From: Verrucomicrobiota bacterium
GTDB taxonomy: Bacteria; Verrucomicrobiota; Verrucomicrobiia; Limisphaerales; SXQI01
Assembly: GCA_008933045.1 (NCBI GenBank)
Contig: WBXJ01000093.1
Span: 1 to 10,397, forward strand
Direction: 5' to 3'
Length of the DNA stretch: 10,397 nucleotides
Below the pieces are notes generated by a model. It did not search any database, was not told the DNA's origin, and worked only from the letters and a program-made list of their open reading frames with translations. Each line of letters starts with the position of its first letter. Position 1 is the stretch's first letter. The position numbers were made by a program, and so were the translations under genes. This document shows positions 1-7,906 of this stretch, in pieces.

Positions 1-255
1 GCAGACATAAAGTGCGGCAATGTTTGTGCCGAATGTTCCCAGATTGTTGCCTTTGATGACGGTGCCCGCCTCGATGTTCAGCACTGCGCCGCTTTTAACA
101 AAGACTGCGCCGTTCAATTGGTATGTGTTGTCTCGGGTCCAATTAATGGTTCCTGTTAATTGTTGATTGGCGATGATGGTTGCGGACTGGCCTTTAAGAG
201 CGAGTATCACGCAGGCACACATCATTGTTACCGTTTGAATCAATCTTTTTTTCAT
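1..255 (-). CDS. Secreted beta-helix-like surface protein, N-terminal part (partial at left edge)
   Basis: The first 85 codons of a gene that continues beyond the left edge. The protein begins MKKRLIQTVTMMCACVIL and looks like a Sec signal peptide with a Lys/Arg n-region and a hydrophobic core, cleaved after about residue 24. What follows has the pattern 'LTGTINWTRDNTYQLNGAVF', then 'SGAVLNIEAGTVIKG'. This G-T-I / W-x-x-D-N-x-Y-x-L-x-G / L-x-I-x-x-G-T-V-I-K-G pattern is familiar from the start of large secreted right-handed beta-helix proteins found beside TonB-dependent receptors. The ATG at 255-253 follows a strong hairpin by only 9 bases and has no evident Shine-Dalgarno site. It lies 109 bases downstream of the receptor gene on the same strand, so it could be transcribed with it. 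The function is unknown. A surface-exposed or secreted protein working with the receptor is inference. Confidence 0.75.
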   Translation of the reverse strand, partial: MKKRLIQTVTMMCACVILALKGQSATIIANQQLTGTINWTRDNTYQLNGAVFVKSGAVLNIEAGTVIKGNNLGTFGTNIAALYVC

Positions 256-264
256 GATAATAGT

Positions 265-287
265 TCGGCAACTGAATCTGTTGCCGA
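265..287 (-). promoter_or_regulatory. Hairpin just upstream of the beta-helix protein start
   Basis: A perfect 8-base inverted repeat (265-272 against 280-287) with a 7-base loop. In minus-strand RNA it ends 9 bases before the ATG at 255, so it covers the place where a ribosome binding site would sit. No U-run follows, so it is not a standard intrinsic terminator. The GTTGCC arm (280-285) can also pair with GGCAAC at 299-304, which would give a competing fold. A role in translation control of the downstream gene is inference. Confidence 0.4.
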
Positions 288-307
288 TTGAATCCTGAGG
301 CAACGGA

Positions 308-351
308 GTTGCGAACAAGTTGCGAACTTGTGACAATCAGGTGACATCCGG
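308..351. repeat. Four 11-base steps of related sequence in the receptor/beta-helix gap
   Basis: Starting at 308, 319, 330 and 341 the sequence restarts with GT every 11 bases. The first two units share nine bases (gttgcgaac) and the last two share gtgaca. A 7-base inverted repeat with a 3-base loop (315-321 against 325-331) overlaps the first three units. The 11-base spacing is close to one helical turn, so this could be a phased protein-binding region. It could equally be chance similarity in a short intergenic stretch. Confidence 0.3.
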
Positions 352-364
352 CGCCAAAGCGGAT

Positions 365-3253
365 TTAATAATCAGCACCCAGACTGAAGCTAAAAGTGCG
401 TCCGCGGCGGAAGGTTTGACGAAGATAGTCGTCAAAATCATTGCCGTAAGTTTGGCGAAATTCGGGATCCAAAATATTGCGCACACCAAGACGAAGAACG
501 AAATGCTTTCCAATTTTCTGACTCATTAAAGCGTCGAAACTAATCGGCACGTGCTCATAGATATCCGCACCCTGCGCTGTGGTCAGAATAATACGTTCAC
601 CCGTGAAGTTGGCCGCTAGAGTAAGGGAGGTTCCCCAAGAGGGATGATCGTAACCCAAATCGAGATTGATGATATAGGGTGATTGATCGTAGAGCGGTCG
701 GGAGGTGCCACCCAGAGCATTAGTCTTATAATAAAACTCGTTGGGGAATATCTCTGTCTCCGATTGAATGAGTGCAACGTTTGCACCTAGGGTGAACCCT
801 TGTAACGAGTCGCTAAGAAATCCAAGATTCTTGCGGGTTTCAAATTCCACACCTCGCACGGTGGCTGCGTCGCGATTAATAAACGTAAGCGAATCATCGA
901 AAGAATACGCATAGAGCTCAATCGGCTTGGTTAATTGTTTTAAAAAAACGCCCGCACTGAGGATATCTCCGGGTGCTGGATACCATTCCACACGCGCGTC
1001 ATAACTTTTGACCGTAGACATTTCGAGGTGAGGATTGCCTGCTGCAAAAAGGCCGAGATCGGGAAGATAATTTCGCTCAAAATCTGCTTTCTCACGGAAG
1101 CTCGGCCGAGCAATCGTACCCGAATAACCGAGACGCACACTGAGATTGGTATTGAGGGCGACCACAGCACCTAAGGAGGGCAGTAGGTCAATCTGATTCA
1201 GACCAGAGGAGGCTCGATCACGAGGGTTAATTTCCATCACGGTCTTTTCGAACCGGACCCCACCAATCAGACGGAGCCAAGACAACACACCGAGATCTAC
1301 CATGGGATAACCCGCTGTCACATCCTGTGCTGCGGAATAGGGGTTACCGTTAATCGTTCGGACATATCGAGTGAAATCATAATTGTATCGCTTGACACCC
1401 AGGGCAGTTACTGCGGGGGTTAATGCACTTCGGGTGTATTCCAAATAGGCAGGATCATTGAGGTAGGTGTTCGGATTACTTGGGTCGAATCCATCTACTA
1501 GATCGTAGCGAAAATATTGTTCCCTAAACTTTCGTTCGGTTGTGCTGTGCCACATTCCGAATTTGAACGTGCTGTCCTCCTTAAAGAAGTGAATTGGAAT
1601 CGTCCAATCCGCACGCATGTTCAAACTGCGGTCGTTGATGTCGCGGAAGTAGCGTGAAGGATAGGGAATAATCAGGTTGTTTGCACCGAACTGAGGCGTT
1701 CCATCGGCTTGAACAGTGTAGTCAATGAAGCGGTGGTCTGGCTCGTTCTGACTCGTCGTGGCTGTGCTAATGTTCCAATTAAACTTAGAATCTGCAAGAT
1801 CTGGAAGACTGTGATCTCCATGCAGTTGAAAGTTCTGAATCTGACGTGAAGTATAATGGAGTTGCCATTGCTCTTGCCGATCCCCATCCGTGATTTGTTC
1901 ACCGCTCGTCCATGTATTTCGGCGGGCCTCCTCATCGATACTTTGAGCCAGCATAAAGTTCAGTCCGATCTCGGCATTATCCGACAGGTGGTAACCCATG
2001 TTGGCATTAGCACCGAGATCCGTTCCAATGTTGCTACGGGTTTCGAGTCCGCGGCGTTTCTCAGTATCCGCACTATAGCGGGCGGTTTCAAAGGCACCCA
2101 GATGGCGAAATGTCCGCGCATAGTTCATACCCGCGAAAAGTCCGAGTTTACGCTTGAAGAACTCCACGGTGTTACCAGCCGATACATTAAGGCTGCTGTT
2201 CACTGGGGATGACTTTTCTACGCCGCCAAAATCCGCGAGCCCCAGATCCTGCAATAGCCCAGACACTGCATCCGCTTTGGTCAACCTATCGGTAGCTCTT
2301 AACTGCGTCTCCCGTGAGGATGAGTTTCCAATCGCGCCTGGGTCCGGACGCGTTGCATCATTTAGGTTCCAAAGCCGAGGTTCAAGCTCCCGAGGCGCGT
2401 CGGAAGAAAGAAACATGCTGGTCGAACTCTTCGGATCCGCGAGGAAATCGTCACGGAGGTTCGAGTGTGAATTGTAAGACATCCCGACGGATCCTTTGAC
2501 AAACGCGGTTTCAGGAAACGGTTTTGTAATGATGTCAATTGTGCCACCGCCGCTGGCGCCCGGCTGATCAGGAGTAAAACTCTTGTTCACATTGATGCGG
2601 TCAATCATTGAGGATGGAAACAGATCCAACTGTGGGGAGCTGCGGTAGGGATCCGAGCTGGGCACTTCTAATCCGTTCATCAACGTGCGCGTGTAGCGAT
2701 CGGAAAGACCTCGGACGACAGCATACTTTCCACCCACCAAGGAAACTCCGGTCACTCGGGCTACAATCGCACCCGCGTCACCAGAACCTAGGCGTGAGAA
2801 CTGCTCGGACCCGATCGCCTCCAACATCGAACTCGCTTGCTGGCGGTCGAACAACAACTTCTCCGCTTGCTCTGAAAATTCTTCGGCGGTGACCTCATAA
2901 GTTTCCATGTCGAAGAATTCCGGACGCAAGCTGCCGTTGACAGTCGTTGTTTGGCTCACAATGACGCGTACATCGGTGACAGTGGTTGTTGCGAAACCCG
3001 ATTTTGAAAACCGTAAAATTTGGTCTCCCACTGGAACATTTTTAACTTCGTAACGGCCTTGTTGATCGGTTTGCGCGGCGAGTGTAGTGCCCCGAACGGT
3101 GATCGCCACGCCTGAGAGATTAGCGGCGTCCCATGAGCTAACTACGACACCTATCACCTGCCCCGTATCTTGGGCTTGAACATGCGAGCAAAGGCTAATC
3201 AGCAGGAGCAGCAACTGCGCGATAGCTCGTTGCGCTTGTTTCAGAATACTCAT
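365..3253 (-). CDS. TonB-dependent outer membrane receptor with N-terminal carboxypeptidase-regulatory-like domain
   Basis: A 962-residue outer membrane receptor that would take up a ligand using energy from the adjacent TonB system. Residues 1-28 are a signal peptide (hydrophobic run of leucines, cleavage near VQAQ). Residues about 31-110 form a CarboxypepD_reg-like beta-sandwich (GVAITVRGT, QTDQQGRYEV, VPVG). At 116-123 METYEVTA fits a TonB box. Residues about 133-260 are the plug, with features such as VVRGLSDRYTRTLMNG and SGGGTIDI. The remainder is a beta-barrel rich in alternating aromatic residues, ending in SLGADY with the C-terminal aromatic residue expected for barrel assembly. There is no STN domain, so it is probably not a sigma-regulator signalling receptor. 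The ATG at 3253 has GGGAG eight bases upstream. It begins 24 bases after the TPR gene stop and is likely in the same operon. The substrate is unknown. Confidence 0.93.
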   Translation of the reverse strand: MSILKQAQRAIAQLLLLLISLCSHVQAQDTGQVIGVVVSSWDAANLSGVAITVRGTTLAAQTDQQGRYEVKNVPVGDQILRFSKSGFATTTVTDVRVIVSQTTTVNGSLRPEFFDMETYEVTAEEFSEQAEKLLFDRQQASSMLEAIGSEQFSRLGSGDAGAIVARVTGVSLVGGKYAVVRGLSDRYTRTLMNGLEVPSSDPYRSSPQLDLFPSSMIDRINVNKSFTPDQPGASGGGTIDIITKPFPETAFVKGSVGMSYNSHSNLRDDFLADPKSSTSMFLSSDAPRELEPRLWNLNDATRPDPGAIGNSSSRETQLRATDRLTKADAVSGLLQDLGLADFGGVEKSSPVNSSLNVSAGNTVEFFKRKLGLFAGMNYARTFRHLGAFETARYSADTEKRRGLETRSNIGTDLGANANMGYHLSDNAEIGLNFMLAQSIDEEARRNTWTSGEQITDGDRQEQWQLHYTSRQIQNFQLHGDHSLPDLADSKFNWNISTATTSQNEPDHRFIDYTVQADGTPQFGANNLIIPYPSRYFRDINDRSLNMRADWTIPIHFFKEDSTFKFGMWHSTTERKFREQYFRYDLVDGFDPSNPNTYLNDPAYLEYTRSALTPAVTALGVKRYNYDFTRYVRTINGNPYSAAQDVTAGYPMVDLGVLSWLRLIGGVRFEKTVMEINPRDRASSGLNQIDLLPSLGAVVALNTNLSVRLGYSGTIARPSFREKADFERNYLPDLGLFAAGNPHLEMSTVKSYDARVEWYPAPGDILSAGVFLKQLTKPIELYAYSFDDSLTFINRDAATVRGVEFETRKNLGFLSDSLQGFTLGANVALIQSETEIFPNEFYYKTNALGGTSRPLYDQSPYIINLDLGYDHPSWGTSLTLAANFTGERIILTTAQGADIYEHVPISFDALMSQKIGKHFVLRLGVRNILDPEFRQTYGNDFDDYLRQTFRRGRTFSFSLGADY

Positions 3254-3277
3254 TGAGGATGCTCCCTAGGAGTTAGA

Positions 3278-4135
3278 TTAGGATCGACCGACTCGTGCTA
3301 GTTGTTCGATTTTTTCCAGATACCGTTGGACATTGTCGCGTGGCTTTGCTCGTTGAGCTTTTTGAAGGAACTCAACGGCTTGAGTGAATTTTTTGTTACG
3401 CACAAGAAGTTGAGCGCGTTTTACGAAGGCTTCGGCTTCAAATCCTGTCAACTTGCTCGCCGTGTCGAACCGAAAATCAGCTTTCTCAATCTGTTCGTTC
3501 TTTGCGTAGTAGTCCCCCGCCAAAAGTAATGCCTCACCGTCCAAGGGATTGCGCTCCAAGATTTTCTCGAGCACACCAATCGCCACCGCACCGCCACCGG
3601 TTGCCAGCGCAACTTTCGATTCCAACTTGAGCAATTTTAACTCATCAGCATCGCTTAGTTTCTTCCCTGCGCTGCGGATTTTTGAAAACAGTGTACGGGC
3701 TTCATCCCAAGCTCCTCGGCTAATCACGATTTGCGACGCACGGAGTGCTTTTGATGGATTCGCGCCGCCATCTTTATCGATGGCTTGAAGGTAAGCCTCA
3801 CAGGCTAAATCGGGGACATCCTGGTTCATGTAGAGATCGCCTAATAAATAGAGGCTTTGGGGCTGTGCTTTGCCAAGACGACGCAGAATCTCCAAACTAC
3901 CACTAGCTGCGGCCATCTGCTCTTTCTGGATATAGATGTTAGCCTGAAGCGTCCAAAGGAGCTCACGATCTGGATGGGAGCTGATCAGTTCGTTGAGCAG
4001 TGCTAGTCCTCGATCGTAGTTACCCGTGCTGATCGAGCACTTTACAGCACCCAATTTGAAGTCAACATTTTCTGGTTCAAACACGAGTGCTTGACCATAT
4101 GCGGCCTCGGCTGAGGCGAACCGATTTTGGTTCAT
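3278..4135 (-). CDS. TPR protein, C-terminal segment after an in-frame stop
   Basis: An open frame of 285 residues made of consecutive TPR motifs. Examples are FASAEAAYGQALVFEPEN near the start and FTQAVEFLQKAQRAKPRDN near the end. It has no signal peptide. Its ATG directly follows the TAA of the upstream segment and is in the same frame. The first residues complete the TPR helix pair begun before the stop, so this is most simply the second part of one periplasmic TPR protein of about 477 residues. In TonB2-type clusters a TPR protein follows TonB, which fits. If made separately by translation restart it would lack a signal peptide and stay in the cytoplasm. No Shine-Dalgarno site is seen near 4135. 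It ends 24 bases before the receptor start. Confidence 0.8.
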   Translation of the reverse strand: MNQNRFASAEAAYGQALVFEPENVDFKLGAVKCSISTGNYDRGLALLNELISSHPDRELLWTLQANIYIQKEQMAAASGSLEILRRLGKAQPQSLYLLGDLYMNQDVPDLACEAYLQAIDKDGGANPSKALRASQIVISRGAWDEARTLFSKIRSAGKKLSDADELKLLKLESKVALATGGGAVAIGVLEKILERNPLDGEALLLAGDYYAKNEQIEKADFRFDTASKLTGFEAEAFVKRAQLLVRNKKFTQAVEFLQKAQRAKPRDNVQRYLEKIEQLARVGRS

Positions 4136-4138
4136 TTA
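4133..4138 (-). other. In-frame TAA-ATG stop-start junction inside a TPR motif
   Basis: On the minus strand the codons read GGC TTT GTC TAA ATG AAC, all in one frame. In the TPR consensus, leucine 7 and glycine 8 (LLGFV) are followed by a tyrosine at position 11, then alanine 20, an aromatic at 24, alanine 27 and proline 32. Lining up the residues on both sides of the stop gives exactly this spacing, with the TAA in position 11. One base change from TAC or TAT would account for it. Other genes here end normally in TAA, including tonB next door, so code reassignment is not supported. Confidence 0.85.
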
Positions 4139-4711
4139 GACAAAGCCAAGGAGACCAAAAACTTTTCCATCTCCTCCACCGAGGGTGACCGTGCGAGTGA
4201 GTGGCAGGATTGCTTCGGGATACTTTCCATCTCGCACCAAGGCAAAAGCCAGATTCTTCTGTGCGCGTCGATAATCTGGAAACTTTGCCAACGCTGCTTC
4301 AAAAAACTTCACTGCATTAGTGAAGTCATCGTTTTGAAAATAGATATTGCCGAGCGTAAAATCGAATACCGCAGAGGCTTCAGGTTTGACCAAAGTGCTC
4401 AGCACTGGCATCGCTTTTCTGGGATCCTCCCGCAGCAGCGGTACCACTTTATCACGATAAACCGCCTGCTCTTCTGGACTCAGTCGAGGCTCAGCATCGG
4501 ATGCAAAACCGTAACTCCCTACAAGTCTGCGAGCGAACTCAGGATCGTTCCATATCGAAGCGAGCTCGTGAGTTTTCGGCATCGGCGCGAAGTTAGTCGA
4601 CGTTCCGGATGCTACAGGCGCACCTTTATTAGTTGCTGTTTTTGGGCTCGATGCCGCCTCGCCAAGCGAAACTACCAGCAACAGACTCAATAGGATGAAT
4701 GCGGTCTTCAT
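4136..4711 (-). CDS. TPR protein, N-terminal segment (signal peptide, truncated by stop)
   Basis: A 191-residue frame starting MKTAFILLSLLLVVSLGEAA, a clear signal peptide, so the product is exported. A Ser/Thr/Ala/Pro-rich stretch follows (about 21-45), then a region without clear repeats, then TPR motifs at about 113-146 (LGNIYFQNDDFTNAVKFFEA) and 147-180 (NLAFALVRDGKYPEAILPL). A third motif starting at about 181 is cut off by TAA after LLGFV. The frame continues directly into the next segment. On its own the product would end mid-helix, which argues for a broken gene or a base error. It lies 15 bases after the tonB stop. The position after tonB matches the TPR gene of TonB2-type operons, whose product helps energy transfer at the periplasmic face. 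Confidence 0.82.
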   Translation of the reverse strand: MKTAFILLSLLLVVSLGEAASSPKTATNKGAPVASGTSTNFAPMPKTHELASIWNDPEFARRLVGSYGFASDAEPRLSPEEQAVYRDKVVPLLREDPRKAMPVLSTLVKPEASAVFDFTLGNIYFQNDDFTNAVKFFEAALAKFPDYRRAQKNLAFALVRDGKYPEAILPLTRTVTLGGGDGKVFGLLGFV

Positions 4712-4726
4712 AGTTCTTAAAGGGAA

Positions 4727-5389
4727 TTAACTATTACCAACGCGGAATCGGATCGGGATACGGATGTAGGTTCGAACGGCTTTGCCGTCCTTTTCTCCCG
4801 GGCGAAAATGCCACTTCCGGATTGCGTCTAGGGCGGGTTTCTCAAATTCGGGGCGGGTGGAGGTTTCCACTCGAGGGTCTTCAACCCGTCCGTCGTCCCC
4901 CAGAATGAAGACAAGGGTCACTGCGCCTTCGATCTTCGTCTTACGCAATTCAGAAGGGTAAACAGGCGCGACCTGTGAAATTGCCTCAGGGCGCTTTTCT
5001 AGGTCGGAAACATCAAACGCATCCTGCCCTACAGCCTCTACCGCAGCGAGTGATCGGATTTGACCGAATCCAGCCAACGCACCACCAGAGCCGGCTGCCA
5101 CTTCCAAATCGGCACTTAATGGAACAGCTTGGGGCATCTCTGACAATTGCGGCTCGGGCGATGCTTCAATCGGTCGTTCAAGTTCGAGCACTGGTGGCGC
5201 GAGTTCCTTGTCCGCTTCTGGTGGAGTATGGACCGACCCTGTTTTGCGTAGCTCCAAACTAGCCTGTGGCTTGTTGACAAGGTGCGAGAATGGGAGGACG
5301 CAAAAGAGCAACCCTGCTAGACTGGTGCCTAAGGCGATGGCCGCTGCCATTCCTGCCGCATTACTGGGCGTGTGATAAACTTTGCGCAT
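4727..5389 (-). CDS. tonB: TonB energy transducer
   Basis: A 220-residue TonB family protein that carries energy from ExbB-ExbD to the receptor. Residues about 12-34 form the N-terminal membrane anchor. Residues about 55-91 are a short Pro/Glu-rich periplasmic linker. Residues about 133-220 form the TonB C-terminal domain, with VAPVYPSELRKTKIEGAVTL, the DGRV turn and AIRKWHFRPG matching the family pattern (P-x-Y-P, G-x-V-x-x-x-F, A-x-x-x-W-x-F-x-P). The linker is shorter and less proline-rich than in E. coli TonB, closer to TonB2-type proteins. The ATG at 5389 has no clear Shine-Dalgarno site and lies 16 bases after exbD, so coupled translation is likely. Confidence 0.93.
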   Translation of the reverse strand: MRKVYHTPSNAAGMAAAIALGTSLAGLLFCVLPFSHLVNKPQASLELRKTGSVHTPPEADKELAPPVLELERPIEASPEPQLSEMPQAVPLSADLEVAAGSGGALAGFGQIRSLAAVEAVGQDAFDVSDLEKRPEAISQVAPVYPSELRKTKIEGAVTLVFILGDDGRVEDPRVETSTRPEFEKPALDAIRKWHFRPGEKDGKAVRTYIRIPIRFRVGNS

Positions 5390-5405
5390 GCGTTAATCGA
5401 CGAGA

Positions 5406-5810
5406 TCAACCCTTCTCTGTTGCCAAGCTGACGTCCTTGGCTCCACCGAGTTTCGCCTCGTCGATCACACGAATCAGAATCCCCGACAACGCCCTCTCGT
5501 CCGCTTGAATCACTACAGGCAACGGTTCTTTACCGCACAGGCGCTTCACAGTGGGGCGCACCCCTCCAAGACCAATCTCCTTGCCGCCATACGCAATTTT
5601 TCCGTCAGGTGTGACAGCAAAAATGATGCTATTCTTCTCGAGTTGCTTTGCCGTTGCGGCCTGAGGTTTGTCAACTTTGACGCCAGGTTCCTCAATAAAG
5701 CTGGTCGTCGAGACGAAGAAAATCAGGAGGAACATGATCACATCGATCAGGGGAATCAGGTTCAACTCGATCGGGTCTTCGGCTTCGGCAAATGTGCGGC
5801 GAAATCTCAT
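5406..5810 (-). CDS. exbD: ExbD biopolymer transport protein
   Basis: A 134-residue ExbD/TolR family protein, the usual length. A short cytoplasmic N-terminus leads to one membrane helix at about 17-35 (LNLIPLIDVIMFLLIFFV). Asp23 within it matches the proton-handling aspartate of E. coli ExbD (Asp25). A periplasmic domain follows with the pattern ITPDGKIxYGG-like at about 66-77 and PVVIQADERA at about 98-107. Its ATG overlaps the exbB stop in an ATGA arrangement (5807-5810), a sign of coupled translation and a fixed protein ratio. It would form the proton-driven motor with ExbB. Confidence 0.94.
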   Translation of the reverse strand: MRFRRTFAEAEDPIELNLIPLIDVIMFLLIFFVSTTSFIEEPGVKVDKPQAATAKQLEKNSIIFAVTPDGKIAYGGKEIGLGGVRPTVKRLCGKEPLPVVIQADERALSGILIRVIDEAKLGGAKDVSLATEKG

Positions 5811-6481
5811 GACAATTGTGGTTCAGGGAGGGAGTGGATGGAGTGTTGGTTCGTTGCGACAGGAGATTCCTTAGCAGTTGCTTGTCGAACGATACCATCG
5901 AAGCCCGAACGAAAATGTCGCAGGGTGATACCCTCGAGGCGTTGAAGAAACGTAACATACTCATTACGCCACCGCTTTGCCACGTGGGTCATCATCAATC
6001 CAGGAATTGCAACCATCATTCCTGTTTGTGTTGCTACTAACGCTTCGCTGATTCCTCTGGCAATAATTTCGGCCGTAGAGCTACCGCCGATGCCGATCGC
6101 TTTAAACGTAAGAAGCATCCCTAGCACCGTCCCCAACAATCCAAAGAGCGGTGCTGATATGACCAAGACATTTGCAAACACCAACCGCCGGTTCGTTTCA
6201 GGAACCTTTGTGGACTCCACTTCACGAAATCGACCTTGAATGACTCGTAATGACCTTCCTTCATCCTGAGTGTAGCGGATTAATCCCCGTAATTTCTCGG
6301 GTGCAGTCTCCGGGTCCTTCACCCAATTCAGAATATGCTGGTCGGTCGCCCGAGTGAGCCCGCGATGATAGAGGAGAATCAAGACGTGGGCGGCAGTGCT
6401 GTAAGCAAATATCGCGACAAGAGCTAGCGCTGGCATAACCCAGCCGCCATTGGTCCAAGTGTGCAAGATTTGTTGGATCAT
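5807..6481 (-). CDS. exbB: ExbB-type proton channel protein (short ExbB)
   Basis: A 224-residue MotA/TolQ/ExbB family inner membrane protein. The first helix is near residues 14-37. Helices two and three are at about 101-125 (VLVISAPLFGLLGTVLGMLL) and 146-168 (GISEALVATQTGMMVAIPGL). The G-L-L-G-T-V-x-G-M and E-A-L-x-x-T-x-x-G-x-x-x-A-I-P signatures are intact. The size fits the shorter ExbB2 of TonB2-type systems. AAGGA sits five bases upstream of the ATG at 6481. It follows the longer TtpC-like gene by 9 bases and overlaps exbD. It probably forms the pentameric channel around ExbD. Confidence 0.93.
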   Translation of the reverse strand: MIQQILHTWTNGGWVMPALALVAIFAYSTAAHVLILLYHRGLTRATDQHILNWVKDPETAPEKLRGLIRYTQDEGRSLRVIQGRFREVESTKVPETNRRLVFANVLVISAPLFGLLGTVLGMLLTFKAIGIGGSSTAEIIARGISEALVATQTGMMVAIPGLMMTHVAKRWRNEYVTFLQRLEGITLRHFRSGFDGIVRQATAKESPVATNQHSIHSLPEPQLS

Positions 6482-6490
6482 AGATTCCTT

Positions 6491-7888
6491 TTAGGCGTTG
6501 GTGAATGATTCTTTCCCGTCGGTGGTGATCCCGTTGACAAAGCCAACCGCAGTGTGCTCCATGCTAGCGAGGACTGCCTTGGATTTACGGGTCAAAAACG
6601 CGTGCAACAACAATGAGGGAATCGCCACAGACATCCCAGCGGCAGTACAGATTAGTGCTTCGGAGATGCCCGCCGCTAACTGTTTTGGATCGCCCGATCC
6701 CGCGCCCGATATCGCCTCGAAGGTCGCGATCATCCCCATGACGGTTCCTAGCAATCCCATCAACGGACCTGTCGTCGCGGACAGCGCAAGAAAGGCCAAA
6801 CCTCGGTCAAGTTTTCCTCGTGCGCCCAGAATTTTCTCATAAAGAATTTCTTCGATATGTTCCTTTTTCTCATCCACATGCTCGACCGCTATCACTAACA
6901 ATCCTCCGACCAATCCTGGGATGGATCGTGCATGTGCCAATGCATGCGTTTTCTCAGAACTCTCCAGATGATTCAGCACCTTCTGGAGATCCGTTTCCGT
7001 TACGAGCCTAATTGATGAAAGCGAAATCCATTTGAACAGCGCCACAATCAACACCAACAGTGCCATTCCTACTAACGGGATCATGATCAAGCCGCCCTTC
7101 CTTAATTTATCAAAGAAAGAGTCATCCAACGCCGCTAGCTTGAATGCATTCCCTAAAGTGGGATCCAAGAATAAAAATCCCGATCCGGTGAGAGCGAGAG
7201 TGCTGGCTTCCTTGACGTGTTCTTTGAGGCGCACAACCGATGGGTCAGCTTTGTTAAGCTCCTGTTGCATCACGCCAGCTGTATCTCCTCCCGCGAACAT
7301 CGCCACCGGACCAACCATCGCTACTTTTCCTGATTGCAAACGCCCTTTGCTGTCCAGCGCACTCCCCTCAAAAATCTCCCCTCCTAGTGCCTGTTCGGCA
7401 TGCTTTAGGGACGCACTAAGTAAGGGCGCAAGCTGTTCAAACTTTTGACCCGCAGTCAGGTCTGCTGCAGCAGTCGCTTTATCCACGCTGTTTAAAACAG
7501 ATTTGTAATTCGACTCTTCGGCGAAATGCAGCCTAGAACGAAATCCTTTTGTGTATTCCGTCAGGAGGGATTCGATGTATTTGACTTCATCGCTGCGAAG
7601 GCGTGCCTCCGTCTTCAAGGCATTCAGTTCCACAAGCTGATTTTCTTGGAAGCGTTGCGCTTTCGCAAATTCAGCTCGTCGTTCAATCAACTTTTGCTCC
7701 AATTCTGCCAGACGCTGGGCCAACGGAAGTCTCTCGGTCTGGACATTCTGCCGAGCCGTCGCGAGGTCTGCCAGGGACTTTTTCAAATCCGCCGAAGCAA
7801 CCGTGGATACGCTTCCCAAATCCTGAGCTCGCACCGTTGCGTAAAACGCGAATGTGAGACAAAGGGTTTTTAATAATTGCAGCTTCAT
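6491..7888 (-). CDS. TtpC-like long MotA/TolQ/ExbB protein with periplasmic coiled-coil N-terminus
   Basis: A 465-residue protein in two parts. Residues 1-21 are a signal peptide (MKLQLLKTLC, cleavage near VRA-QD). Residues about 32-115 are a charged, heptad-like coiled coil. A further periplasmic region reaches about 260. The C-terminal half is an ExbB domain with helices at about 265-290, 366-390 (TTGPLMGLLGTVMGMIATF) and 410-432 (EALICTAAGMSVAIPSLLL). This layout matches TtpC of Vibrio TonB2 systems, which is required together with ExbB2-ExbD2-TonB2. The ATG at 7888 has no Shine-Dalgarno site. It is preceded by a run of eight T, so initiation may depend on the U-rich leader or on coupling to the DUF3450 gene 18 bases upstream. 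The gene name is not assigned because homology to ttpC is judged from layout only. Confidence 0.88.
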   Translation of the reverse strand: MKLQLLKTLCLTFAFYATVRAQDLGSVSTVASADLKKSLADLATARQNVQTERLPLAQRLAELEQKLIERRAEFAKAQRFQENQLVELNALKTEARLRSDEVKYIESLLTEYTKGFRSRLHFAEESNYKSVLNSVDKATAAADLTAGQKFEQLAPLLSASLKHAEQALGGEIFEGSALDSKGRLQSGKVAMVGPVAMFAGGDTAGVMQQELNKADPSVVRLKEHVKEASTLALTGSGFLFLDPTLGNAFKLAALDDSFFDKLRKGGLIMIPLVGMALLVLIVALFKWISLSSIRLVTETDLQKVLNHLESSEKTHALAHARSIPGLVGGLLVIAVEHVDEKKEHIEEILYEKILGARGKLDRGLAFLALSATTGPLMGLLGTVMGMIATFEAISGAGSGDPKQLAAGISEALICTAAGMSVAIPSLLLHAFLTRKSKAVLASMEHTAVGFVNGITTDGKESFTNA

Positions 7889-7906
7889 TTCAAAAAAAAG
7901 TCGGGG

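Noticed and set aside
315..331. Intrinsic terminator after the receptor gene
   Set aside because: The 7-base stem with 3-base loop is not GC-rich and is followed on the minus strand by TCGCAAC, not a T-run.
1856..2212. Plus-strand open frame of 118 codons inside the receptor region
   Set aside because: It is antisense to a well-supported beta-barrel coding region and has no domain or start signal.
4136..4138. Reassigned stop codon (TAA read as tyrosine)
   Set aside because: Several genes here, including tonB and the receptor-proximal TPR segment, end in TAA at sensible positions, so TAA acts as a normal stop.
4127..4693. Plus-strand open frame of 188 codons
   Set aside because: It lies opposite the signal-peptide and TPR segment, shows no recognisable domain, and its composition is that of an antisense shadow.
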